Shown one piece after another: positions 42,633-50,357 of a stretch of DNA of 64,000 bases (the first letter of the stretch is position 1; each line of letters starts with the position of its first letter). Source of the DNA: Galbibacter marinus (GTDB taxonomy: Bacteria; Bacteroidota; Bacteroidia; Flavobacteriales; Flavobacteriaceae); NCBI RefSeq assembly GCF_000300875.1, contig NZ_AMSG01000003.1, forward strand, positions 62,001 to 126,000. The letters run 5' to 3'. The notes beneath the pieces were generated by a model that was given only the letters and a program-made list of their open reading frames with translations, did no database searches and was not told the origin of the DNA. The position numbers were made by a program, and so were the translations under genes.

Positions 42633-43979
42633 ATGTATGCTGTACTCGATATAGAAACCACCGGAGGGAAATACAATGAAGAAGGAATTACAGAGATTGC
42701 AATTTATAGGTTTGACGGCCATAAAGTGGAGGATCAGTTCATTAGTTTAATTAATCCGGAAAAAGAAATTCAACCCTTTGTAGTTAAATTAACAGGAATC
42801 AATAACAAAATGCTTCATTCAGCGCCAAAGTTTTATGAAGTAGCTAAAAGAATTATAGAAATCACCGACAATTGTACTTTGGTGGCCCATAATGCACAGT
42901 TTGATTACAGAATTTTGCAGACCGAATTTAGAAGGCTTGGCTATGACTACCAGCGTAAATCTCTTTGTACGGTTGAGTTATCCAAGGAGTTACTACCTGA
43001 GCAACCCTCTTATAGTTTAGGTAAACTAGTACGCGCTCTAGGTATTCCAGTGAGCGACAGACACCGCGCCAATGGTGACGCCATGGCAACGGTAAAACTA
43101 TTTAAACTATTATTGTCAAAGGACGTCAATAAAAAAATAGTCCAAAATAACATACGACAAGAACAAGTTGGACAACTCAATCCTAGACTTATTGAAATTG
43201 TAGGGCGCCTCCCAAGTGACACTGGAGTTTTCTATATGTACAATGCAGATGGTGAACTGATTTATCTTTCTAAAAGCAGTAATATTCGTAAAAAAGTTAA
43301 TAAGATCTTTATCAATAGCGCTCCTAAAAATCGAAAGATTCAAAAGGAAGTTAAAACGGTCAGTTTTGACCTTACTGGAAATATTTTAATTGCTGAGCTC
43401 AAAGAAATTCAAGAATCGCTTCGAAACAAGCCGCGGTATAACTCAAAGAGAAAACAAAAATTCACACACGCCTTATATCTAAATCAACAAGATGATTCGC
43501 TCTTACGCCTTGTTGTAAATAAATTTGATAGCCAGAGAGAAAGGGTCATCAATTTTGTGAATTACAATCAGGCATTAAAAGTACAACAGGATATTTTGTT
43601 GGAATTCGAATTGAGCAATAATGATGCTCAACTTCGAGAAATCAATCCCCAAGCCCCACAGAATAAAGAAGAAATTAAATCATATAATAAACGAGTTCGA
43701 AGTGCTGTACATAAGTACAGCTTATCAAAGGGTAGTTTTGCGATCATTGATAAGGGAAGAACAGTAAATGAACAAAGTGTTATTCTATTTATAAAAGGCA
43801 AGCTTAAAGGTTATGGATTCTTTGAGCTTAATCATCAACTCAACAACCTAGAGATTCTACAGTCTATTATTACCCCTATGGAGGATGTCGAAGCAGCACG
43901 TTATTGCATTGAGAGATATGTGCGAAAGAAACCAAAGCTTAAAACACTTCATTTTGAAACTCAAAAGATAACCCAGTGA
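42633..43979 (+). CDS. DEDDh exonuclease fused to UvrC-like GIY-YIG domain
   Basis: A 448-aa DNA-processing protein. Residues 1-165 are a DnaQ-type 3'-5' exonuclease with the DEDDh set (VLDIETTG, NAQFDYR, RANGDA). Residues about 195-290 match the UvrC/Cho GIY-YIG endonuclease: GVFYMYNADGELIYLSKSSNIRKKV and AELKEIQ before PRYN. The tyrosine of GVY is F and the YVG block reads YLS, so the nuclease half may be weakened. The remainder (about 300-448) resembles the C-terminal UvrC-associated region. Fusions of this kind exist in several bacterial phyla. It probably acts in repair; the substrate is unproven. Confidence 0.85.
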   Translation: MYAVLDIETTGGKYNEEGITEIAIYRFDGHKVEDQFISLINPEKEIQPFVVKLTGINNKMLHSAPKFYEVAKRIIEITDNCTLVAHNAQFDYRILQTEFRRLGYDYQRKSLCTVELSKELLPEQPSYSLGKLVRALGIPVSDRHRANGDAMATVKLFKLLLSKDVNKKIVQNNIRQEQVGQLNPRLIEIVGRLPSDTGVFYMYNADGELIYLSKSSNIRKKVNKIFINSAPKNRKIQKEVKTVSFDLTGNILIAELKEIQESLRNKPRYNSKRKQKFTHALYLNQQDDSLLRLVVNKFDSQRERVINFVNYNQALKVQQDILLEFELSNNDAQLREINPQAPQNKEEIKSYNKRVRSAVHKYSLSKGSFAIIDKGRTVNEQSVILFIKGKLKGYGFFELNHQLNNLEILQSIITPMEDVEAARYCIERYVRKKPKLKTLHFETQKITQ

Positions 43980-44034
43980 GTTTTTTCTGGTTGAATACTT
44001 AGAGCACAGTGAAAAACCCTACATCGAGCAAAAT

Positions 44035-44874
44035 ATGAAAGAGAATAAGGATGTTGTTAGAAATTGGAAAGCTAAGCTTCACGAGATTATATATGAGGCA
44101 GATACTCCTACAGGAAAATGGTTTGATATTTCTCTTATATTCCTAATACTTGTCAGTATATTCTTGGTAATTCTGGAAAGTGTAGAGTCTTTCGACCAAC
44201 AATATCATGACTTCTTAATAATAGCAGAATGGATAATTACAATCTTATTTAGCATTGAATACATAGCCAGGTTTTTAAGTATAAACAAACCCTTTAGGTA
44301 TGTTTTTAGTTTTTATGGAATAGTAGACCTCCTCTCCACTATCCCACTATATCTATCCTTTATATTTCCAGGGTCTCAGGTTCTAATTGTTATCAGAGCG
44401 ATTCGTTTACTCAGACTTTTCAGGATCCTGAAGATGGTTAAATTCATCGGAGAGGCTAGAAAATTAAAAGAAGCGCTCTGGGACAGTAGAACAAAAATTG
44501 CAGTATTTATCTTTACAATGGTAATTTTATCTGTAATTATTGGTACAGTAATGTATTTAGTAGAAGGCAAAGATGCCGGTTTCACCAGTATACCAAAGGG
44601 TATTTATTGGACAATAATTACGATGACCACAGTGGGTTATGGCGATATCGTTCCCTTGACATCTTTAGGTCAAACGATTGCTGTAATTGTCATGGTTATG
44701 GGTTACGGAATAATTGCGGTTCCAACAGGAATAGTTTCAGCAGAATTTTCCAAACAAAACAAACTAAATAAAATTCATACCAATACTCAAGCGTGTCCAA
44801 ACTGTAATGCACATAACCATAACGATCATGCTAAGTATTGTTATAATTGCGGAAATTTATTAAATGAAGCCTAA
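44035..44874 (+). CDS. Voltage-gated-type potassium channel with C-terminal zinc ribbon
   Basis: A 279-aa inner-membrane ion channel. Six membrane segments include S4 with arginines at 121, 124, 127 and 130 (RAIRLLRLFRILK), so voltage sensing is plausible. The selectivity filter TTVGYGD is at 198-204. Residues 254-272 form a Cys4 zinc ribbon (CPNC...CYNC), unusual for this family and cytosolic. The stop codon overlaps miaA by 11 bp, coupling it to tRNA modification genes. Ion selectivity is inferred as K+. Confidence 0.9.
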   Translation: MKENKDVVRNWKAKLHEIIYEADTPTGKWFDISLIFLILVSIFLVILESVESFDQQYHDFLIIAEWIITILFSIEYIARFLSINKPFRYVFSFYGIVDLLSTIPLYLSFIFPGSQVLIVIRAIRLLRLFRILKMVKFIGEARKLKEALWDSRTKIAVFIFTMVILSVIIGTVMYLVEGKDAGFTSIPKGIYWTIITMTTVGYGDIVPLTSLGQTIAVIVMVMGYGIIAVPTGIVSAEFSKQNKLNKIHTNTQACPNCNAHNHNDHAKYCYNCGNLLNEA

Positions 44875-45775
44875 AACTCTCATAACAGTTCTCGGTCCTA
44901 CGGCGATTGGAAAAACGTCCTTGGCTATTGCCATAGCCAAATATTTTAATACCGAAATCATTTCTTCGGATTCAAGGCAATTCTTTAAAGAAATGTATAT
45001 AGGCACGGCCGTACCAGGTCCTAATGAATTAAAAGAAGTAAAACATCATTTTATTCAGCATATCAGTATTTATGATCACTATTCGGTAGGTGATTTTGAG
45101 AAACAAGCTATAGACTCTTTAGAAGAACTCTTCACATCTCATCAGGTAGTTGTAATGGCTGGAGGAAGTGGACTCTACAATAAGGCTGTAATTGAAGGAC
45201 TAGACCATTTTCCCGATGTAGATAGTACCATTCGAATGGATTTAAACCAAAGACTAAAGGTACAAGGTATTGAAGAATTGCAGCGTCAATTACAATCACT
45301 TGATCCTGTTTCTTACGCCTCTTTAGATCTTCAAAATCCGCACCGACTCATTCGTGCCTTGGAGATTTCTATAGGCACTGGTAAACCTTTCTCATCTTAT
45401 TTAAAGCAAAATCAGCAGCAGCGATTCTTTAATACCATAAAAATTGGTCTTAATGCAGAGCGCTCAGTGATGTACGAAAGAATCAATAAACGCGTCGACC
45501 TTATGATGGATAATGGACTCTTAGATGAAGCCAAATCTCTTTATGGTAATCGACATTTAAATGCACTGAAAACCGTAGGGTATAAAGAACTTTTCGACTA
45601 TATCGATGGAAAAATACCCCTCGAGTTTGCCGTATCCGAAATTAAAAAAAACACCAGAAGATTTGCCAAACGTCAACTTACTTGGCTCAATAAGGAGCAG
45701 GATATCCATTGGTTTGATTATCAAACTCCGTACGGGCAAATCATCAATAAATTAACCGAAATTTTAAACATATGA
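44864..45775 (+). CDS. miaA: tRNA dimethylallyltransferase MiaA
   Basis: A 303-aa enzyme that adds the isoprenoid group to A37 of tRNAs reading UNN codons. The P-loop is GPTAIGKTSLA and IISSDSRQFFKEM the substrate-tRNA motif; AGGSGLYNKAVIEGLDHFP and NPHRLIRALEI are signature blocks. The C-terminal KRQLTWLNKEQDIHW completes the fold. It starts inside the channel gene's last codons and ends sharing ATGA with gluconokinase, so all three genes are co-translated. Confidence 0.96.
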   Translation: MKPKTLITVLGPTAIGKTSLAIAIAKYFNTEIISSDSRQFFKEMYIGTAVPGPNELKEVKHHFIQHISIYDHYSVGDFEKQAIDSLEELFTSHQVVVMAGGSGLYNKAVIEGLDHFPDVDSTIRMDLNQRLKVQGIEELQRQLQSLDPVSYASLDLQNPHRLIRALEISIGTGKPFSSYLKQNQQQRFFNTIKIGLNAERSVMYERINKRVDLMMDNGLLDEAKSLYGNRHLNALKTVGYKELFDYIDGKIPLEFAVSEIKKNTRRFAKRQLTWLNKEQDIHWFDYQTPYGQIINKLTEILNI

Positions 45776-46278
45776 GTATCCACAATACAGCTGTTGTCAT
45801 TATTATCATGGGAGTTTCTGGCTCTGGAAAATCAACAATAGGGAAATTACTCTCAGAAGAGCTGTCAATTGAGTTTTATGATGGTGATGATTTCCATCCA
45901 AAGGAAAATATTGAAAAGATGAAAGCCGGTCACCCTTTAAATGATCATGATAGAGCGGGATGGTTAGCAGCCATACACGATTTTGGACATCATCAGATAC
46001 AAAATCAACAATCCTGTATTATTGCCTGTTCTGCATTAAAAAAATCCTATCGTGATCTACTTCGTAAGGATATGCATGATCAGTTAAAAATCGTTTATTT
46101 AGAAGGAGATTTTCAAACTATACAAACAAGGCTAGCTCAACGCAAATCTCACTTTATGCCAACCGCATTACTACAATCACAATTTGAAACTCTAGAACCT
46201 CCACAAAATGCAATTCGTGTAGATTTAAGACTAAGTCCCGAGGAAATTGTTAAAAACATTGTTAAGCAACTAAGTTAA
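45772..46278 (+). CDS. Gluconokinase
   Basis: A 168-aa P-loop kinase that phosphorylates gluconate to 6-phosphogluconate. MGVSGSGKSTIGK is the Walker A motif. DGDDFHPKENIEKMKAG, DHDRAGWLAAIHD and ACSALKKSYRDLLR are the GntK signature blocks. The start overlaps the miaA stop by 4 bp (ATGA), indicating reinitiation coupling. No other gluconate genes are nearby. Confidence 0.92.
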   Translation: MSIHNTAVVIIIMGVSGSGKSTIGKLLSEELSIEFYDGDDFHPKENIEKMKAGHPLNDHDRAGWLAAIHDFGHHQIQNQQSCIIACSALKKSYRDLLRKDMHDQLKIVYLEGDFQTIQTRLAQRKSHFMPTALLQSQFETLEPPQNAIRVDLRLSPEEIVKNIVKQLS

Positions 46279-46340
46279 TTTTGATTCTTTTTAATTCAGG
46301 CCACACACAATAAAACGTTTAAAGCAAAATAAATTTTGTT

Positions 46341-47738
46341 TTAGTTTGTCTGATTTAAAATCCAATTTGTTATATCAGTTAAGACTTTGGGAGAAAACGT
46401 CTGACTTATAGACGCATACTCGGTAGGCAAACCTGTTTCACTTCGTTGAAATAAATGATTTAGATCAGGATATGATCTGGTGGTAACCCGCATATTTCCA
46501 CCTTTCTTTACGGAAGCACTGATAGCTTTTAGATTTACCCCTGAGCTGACTTGTAAATCTTTTTCTCCATTTAAAGCGAGAACTGGACATTTTACCTTTT
46601 CTAAGGCAATTGTAGGGTCCAGTTTTAAGAAATATTTTGTCCAAGGACTTGAGATTTGCTCAACCTGCGTAGATATGAATTGCTCTTTGGACATTCCATT
46701 TGGTATTTGGTCAGTATTCTCCTCGGTAAGAACTTCTTTCATAAAACTAGATAAATCTCTTTTTAAGGTTTGCTCATCACTGGACTCCTTAATGATTTTA
46801 AAAATCTGTGAGTTCATCTTCAGTGATCTTTGTATCTTATCTTCAGAAACTCCATTAGATCGGGCAATTGTCTCTTGTTGAAGCAACAGTAACTCATCGC
46901 CTGGAATCCCTGTTCCCGCTAGTAAAACAATAAATTTAACATCCGTAGTTCTAGTGGCTACCATCGGAGCTATGATTCCACCTTCGCTGTGTCCAATAAG
47001 TCCAATTTTATCCTGATCAATTTCTTTAAGAGTTTTCAAGTATGATACCGCACTTTCCACATCATTAGCCAAATCATGTGTAGTTGCTGATTTGAAGTCA
47101 CCCTGTGATTGTCCAACACCCCTATCATCAAATCGTAAGACAGCAATACCATTTTTAGTCAGGTAATCTGAAATGATCAAAAATGGTTTGTGTCCAAATA
47201 ATTCATGATTTCTATTCTGTGGTCCGCTACCCGAAATTAAGACAACTGCCGGAAAACTCCCGGTTTCCTTTGGTAAACTTAAGGTTCCAGATAATGTAAT
47301 ACCAGCATTACCATTTTTAAAACTTACATCTTTTGATATATAGGGGAAAGGTTTATTTGGTTCCTGGGGGCGTAAAATGGTTTGTTTTACGATCGATTCT
47401 CTTGATAAATTCAACGGGAATTCCATTCCAGCTTGTTTTAAAGTACCCACAAATTGACCATGGTTTAGGATCCCAGAATATTCAATACCCGCATTTGCAA
47501 TTACAAATTTTATTTTAGGATTCTCATAGACAGTTTGAGTAACAGGGATGTCCTTTGCACCTTGATCAGGACTGTCCATTGTAGCACTATAACCATTTTC
47601 AGACTTAGTAACTTTAAAAATGAGTCTTAATTGGATGCCTTGGATATCCAAAGCACCATTCCATTGGCCTACAATTTCTTGAGCAAAGGAGGATAATGAG
47701 AAAATAGTTGTTAAAAATAATAGAAAGGTTTTTTTCAT
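46341..47738 (-). CDS. Secreted alpha/beta hydrolase (S9/dienelactone-type)
   Basis: A 465-aa exported serine hydrolase. Signal peptide 1-19 (ending SSFAQ) precedes a small beta domain (20-115, IVGQWNGALDIQGIQLRLIFKV). The hydrolase core has ISGSGPQNRNHELFGHKPF, VLRFDDRGVGQSQGD and the nucleophile elbow GLIGHSEGG. CPVLALNGEKDLQV and NHLFQRSETG hold the acid and histidine. Related proteins are labelled peptidase or acyl esterase in Bacteroidota. The substrate is unknown, but the export suggests scavenging of periplasmic or external esters. Confidence 0.85.
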   Translation of the reverse strand: MKKTFLLFLTTIFSLSSFAQEIVGQWNGALDIQGIQLRLIFKVTKSENGYSATMDSPDQGAKDIPVTQTVYENPKIKFVIANAGIEYSGILNHGQFVGTLKQAGMEFPLNLSRESIVKQTILRPQEPNKPFPYISKDVSFKNGNAGITLSGTLSLPKETGSFPAVVLISGSGPQNRNHELFGHKPFLIISDYLTKNGIAVLRFDDRGVGQSQGDFKSATTHDLANDVESAVSYLKTLKEIDQDKIGLIGHSEGGIIAPMVATRTTDVKFIVLLAGTGIPGDELLLLQQETIARSNGVSEDKIQRSLKMNSQIFKIIKESSDEQTLKRDLSSFMKEVLTEENTDQIPNGMSKEQFISTQVEQISSPWTKYFLKLDPTIALEKVKCPVLALNGEKDLQVSSGVNLKAISASVKKGGNMRVTTRSYPDLNHLFQRSETGLPTEYASISQTFSPKVLTDITNWILNQTN

Positions 47739-47795
47739 TAGGTCTTTTATTTTTCAATACACAGTTGTTCGAAAATCATTGCGATTAATACGATA

Positions 47796-47987
47796 ATGGA
47801 CATGGATTCGCAAAATTTACAGTCCATTTTAGAAACTTCTATGGATTTTTGGAAAATCGTTCTTCCATCCTCTTTGTTGTTGAGGAAAAAGGCCAAATCT
47901 TCAACTATTAAAATCTTTGTGACGTTTCTCAATGTGTTTTTAAAAAGTGTGCAGTTGTTTTCATTTTGGCTAATTATTTTACAATGA
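47796..47987 (+). CDS. Candidate 63-aa single-span membrane protein
   Basis: An ATG-started frame of 63 codons in an otherwise empty gap. The first 20 residues are polar, and residues about 38-62 are strongly hydrophobic (FVTFLNVFLKSVQLFSFWLII). Codon choice looks natural for the window. No ribosome-binding or -7 element is clear. The opposite strand carries a competing frame (47747-48019) of less protein-like content. If real, it would be a small inner-membrane peptide of unknown role. Confidence 0.35.
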   Translation: MDMDSQNLQSILETSMDFWKIVLPSSLLLRKKAKSSTIKIFVTFLNVFLKSVQLFSFWLIILQ

Positions 47988-48172
47988 TTCATATGAATCA
48001 ATATTAAGAGAATATACAATTAAAATCATTATCATGTAGAAGTATGATAATTAATTTTAATATGCTTTTAACTGCAGCATAACTTTCTTGTCAAAAACAG
48101 AAAGTACACAATATATTCCTAACTGGAAAACTCTGCCTAATAGAAAGCAACGCATTAATGATATCTGTTGAT

Positions 48173-48200
48173 AAAAAAAACACCAGCTTAGCTGGTGTTT
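48173..48200 (-). terminator. Terminator of the coiled-coil protein gene
   Basis: AAACACCAGC (48178-48187) pairs with GCTGGTGTTT around a 3-nt loop; on the minus strand the A run (48173-48180) gives the T tract. Confidence 0.88.
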
Positions 48201-48232
48201 TAATCAATAAGGTTGATTGGTTAGTTAGTACC

Positions 48233-49135
48233 TTATTTAAGTTGGAACTCGGTAGAGCCCAATTCCTTTAAATTCTGATCATAAACGACAACCCCATAAG
48301 TTCCTTCCGGAAATTCAGCTCCGCTTTTGTCTATGAAATCACAAACATCAAGTGAAGTGTTTTCATAATAAAAGCTAGAGGCTTTACTATAAGTAACACT
48401 AATTGATTCATTTACCTCATCACCTTCCTTAGCTGCAACTGCTCGCTCTCCGATGATACTTCCTGTTGGATCAGTCACCTGAATGTAAAACTGTTTAGCA
48501 CCTGGTTTTGTAATTTTATTAGAACCTACTGTATAACAGATCTTTAGTTTGTCAGCTCGTCTGTTATTACTAACGGAAACAATTTTTCCGCTATTACGCT
48601 CTCTTACAGCCTCTGCAGAGAATTTAGACAATCCCAATGAAGCTCCAGTCTCAACAACCTTGGCCAATTGAGTGTTTTGCATAATCAAAGAATCTGTAAA
48701 CATTGATTGCTCAGCCAAAGCAGCTTGTGTGCTATCTCTTTGCATAGCCAACAAGGTGTTTGAAGCTCTTAAAGAATCGTTTTGGGCAAGTAGGTATTCC
48801 CTTTCTTTTGTCAACTGGTTTACTTGTCTTCTGTAGCGAGATAAGGTGCTGATATCCGCTTTCATTTTTTGAACAGAATCAATATAAACCGCAATCTTAT
48901 TTCTGGCTTCAATAAGCTCAGCATTTGTAGATTCGTTTTCGGAGATTGCTCGATCATAATCTGATTTTAAGTTGTTCAAATCTTCAATAACCAAGTTTTT
49001 CTCCTGATTTAATTTCTGGGTAGTGTCCTTTTTACTTTTGTACAAACTACCTGTGTAAATAAGGGTCCCGATCAAAGCAACAGCCAGTAGACCTGCAATG
49101 ACCTTTAAACCATTATTACTTTTTGTTTCTGCCAT
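48233..49135 (-). CDS. Membrane-anchored coiled-coil protein of unknown function
   Basis: A 300-aa protein with one N-terminal membrane helix (about 12-30), then a long periplasmic coiled coil (about 35-165; heptads in LNQEKNLVIEDLNNLKSDYDRA and TKEREYLLAQNDSLRA). A compact beta-rich C-terminal domain (about 190-300) contains KLKICYTVGSNKI and YGVVVYDQN. It is common in Bacteroidota as a hypothetical protein. It is divergent from the formimidoylglutamase gene with 133 bp between. It resembles scaffold or tether proteins; the partner is unknown. Confidence 0.72.
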   Translation of the reverse strand: MAETKSNNGLKVIAGLLAVALIGTLIYTGSLYKSKKDTTQKLNQEKNLVIEDLNNLKSDYDRAISENESTNAELIEARNKIAVYIDSVQKMKADISTLSRYRRQVNQLTKEREYLLAQNDSLRASNTLLAMQRDSTQAALAEQSMFTDSLIMQNTQLAKVVETGASLGLSKFSAEAVRERNSGKIVSVSNNRRADKLKICYTVGSNKITKPGAKQFYIQVTDPTGSIIGERAVAAKEGDEVNESISVTYSKASSFYYENTSLDVCDFIDKSGAEFPEGTYGVVVYDQNLKELGSTEFQLK

Positions 49136-49236
49136 AAGCTCATTATTTTTTTTACAATTTGGTTCAGCAATTTAATCAATCTTTTTTAAATTGCTTTACG
49201 AATGTATATACGAATCAAAATTGAATTTAGATTATT

Positions 49237-49244
49237 TACATTTG
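49237..49244 (+). promoter_or_regulatory. -7 element of the formimidoylglutamase-like gene
   Basis: TACATTTG matches TAnnTTTG exactly, 24 bp before the ATG at 49269. The upstream TTG is too close (13 bp) for a standard -33 box. Confidence 0.4.
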
Positions 49245-49268
49245 CTTAACGCACAATTATTTTAACAT

Positions 49269-50282
49269 ATGAGATCGAGATTAGTGATCTATGACCTTCA
49301 AAAAATTACACCTTTAATAAAGGTTCGAAAGGGCGAAGGAAAGTTTGGAGAACATGTAAAATTATTAGCCAAAGATGAGCCACTTATGGCAGGCTTGTTA
49401 GACTCCAAAGCGAAATATGTACTATTTGGAATTCCAGAAGATATCGGAGTAATAGGCAACTTTGGTAATTCAGGAGCTCGTGATGCTTGGCAAACCTGCC
49501 TATCCTATCTACTAAATGTTCAGAACAATAAATTTGTAAAAGGCAAAGAGGTACTGCTACTAGGGCATTTGGATTTTGAAAATGAACTTCAACAAATCGA
49601 TTCGCTCCAGGGAACTAAAAAGATTGAAAAGGCAATGGAACTCACAGCTTATATCGATACTGAGGTTACCGATCTTATTCGACAAATTGTTCAATCCGGA
49701 AAAATTCCGATCGTAATTGGCGGAGGACATAATAACGCCTACGGGATTATTAAGGGTACAGCTTTAGCATATAATGCTGCTATTAATTGCCTAAATATAG
49801 ATGCCCATAGTGATTTTAGAAAACGTGAAGGGCGGCATAGTGGAAATGGATTTAACTACGCATACAAAGAAGGATTTTTACACCATTACTTTGTAATGGG
49901 TCTTCAAGAGAATTATAACTCCAAAAAGGTTCTTAAAAACCTAAAAGTTGAAAAAAGAATTCGGTTTGCCACCTATGAAGAACTCTTTGTTCGCAAAGAA
50001 AAAGAATTTGATTTTGAATTGCGAGAAGCTATAGAATTTGTCAAGAGCACAAAATTTGGAATTGAGATTGATGTGGATAGTATTGCCCACGCTCCTAGCA
50101 GTGCTCAAAGTAGCGTTGGTTTTCATTTGAACCACGTTCGAGAAATGGTCTATAAAGCAAGGGCAAATAAAAATATTGCCTATTTGCATATTTGCGAAGC
50201 GGCACCGAGGTTAGACCCTGAAAATCAGTTTCAAATAGGTAAAACAATCAGTTACTTGATTACCGATTTTATTAGAAGGTAA
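49269..50282 (+). CDS. Formimidoylglutamase-like ureohydrolase
   Basis: A 337-aa member of the arginase/agmatinase/HutG superfamily, clearly different from SpeB. Metal-site motifs are VIGGGHNNAYGI, NIDAHSDFRKREGRHSG and GIEIDVDSIAHAPSSAQS; the second motif reads DAHSD and the third DVDS where agmatinase has DLD. The Ser-Ser pattern APSSAQSS is typical of Bacteroidota formimidoylglutamase-annotated proteins. No other hut genes are nearby, so the histidine-degradation role is uncertain. It begins 133 bp from the divergent coiled-coil gene. Confidence 0.85.
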   Translation: MRSRLVIYDLQKITPLIKVRKGEGKFGEHVKLLAKDEPLMAGLLDSKAKYVLFGIPEDIGVIGNFGNSGARDAWQTCLSYLLNVQNNKFVKGKEVLLLGHLDFENELQQIDSLQGTKKIEKAMELTAYIDTEVTDLIRQIVQSGKIPIVIGGGHNNAYGIIKGTALAYNAAINCLNIDAHSDFRKREGRHSGNGFNYAYKEGFLHHYFVMGLQENYNSKKVLKNLKVEKRIRFATYEELFVRKEKEFDFELREAIEFVKSTKFGIEIDVDSIAHAPSSAQSSVGFHLNHVREMVYKARANKNIAYLHICEAAPRLDPENQFQIGKTISYLITDFIRR

Positions 50283-50301
50283 TTAAACCATTATAGAGGA
50301 A

Positions 50302-50339
50302 AAAAAACGAGAAGACTTTTGTGGTGCTTCTCGTTTTTT
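50302..50339. terminator. Bidirectional terminator between the ureohydrolase and ettA
   Basis: AAAAAACGAGAAG (50302-50314) and CTTCTCGTTTTTT (50327-50339) form a 13-bp stem with A/T tracts on both sides, between convergent genes. Confidence 0.9.
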
Positions 50340-50357
50340 ATTTAAAATACGCTTTTT

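Larger units (their letters stand above)
47739..48232. other. 494-bp intergenic region with a small ORF and structured sequence
   Basis: Besides the candidate 63-aa ORF (47796-47987), this gap contains a perfect 16-bp palindrome (47985-48000, TGATTCATATGAATCA) that covers that ORF's stop codon. A second hairpin (48028-48051, ATTATCAT/ATGATAAT) and the terminator of the minus-strand neighbour (48173-48200) are also present. No tRNA or known RNA family was recognised. Confidence 0.5.

Noticed and set aside
46325-46338. CAAAAT/ATTTTG repeat between gluconokinase and the secreted hydrolase
   Set aside because: Six AT-rich base pairs with a 2-nt loop are too weak to call a terminator.
47747-48019. 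Minus-strand frame opposite the 63-aa candidate ORF
   Set aside because: Its start lies within the palindrome, its content is less protein-like, and it would conflict with the plus-strand frame. Neither is certain, but this one is weaker.
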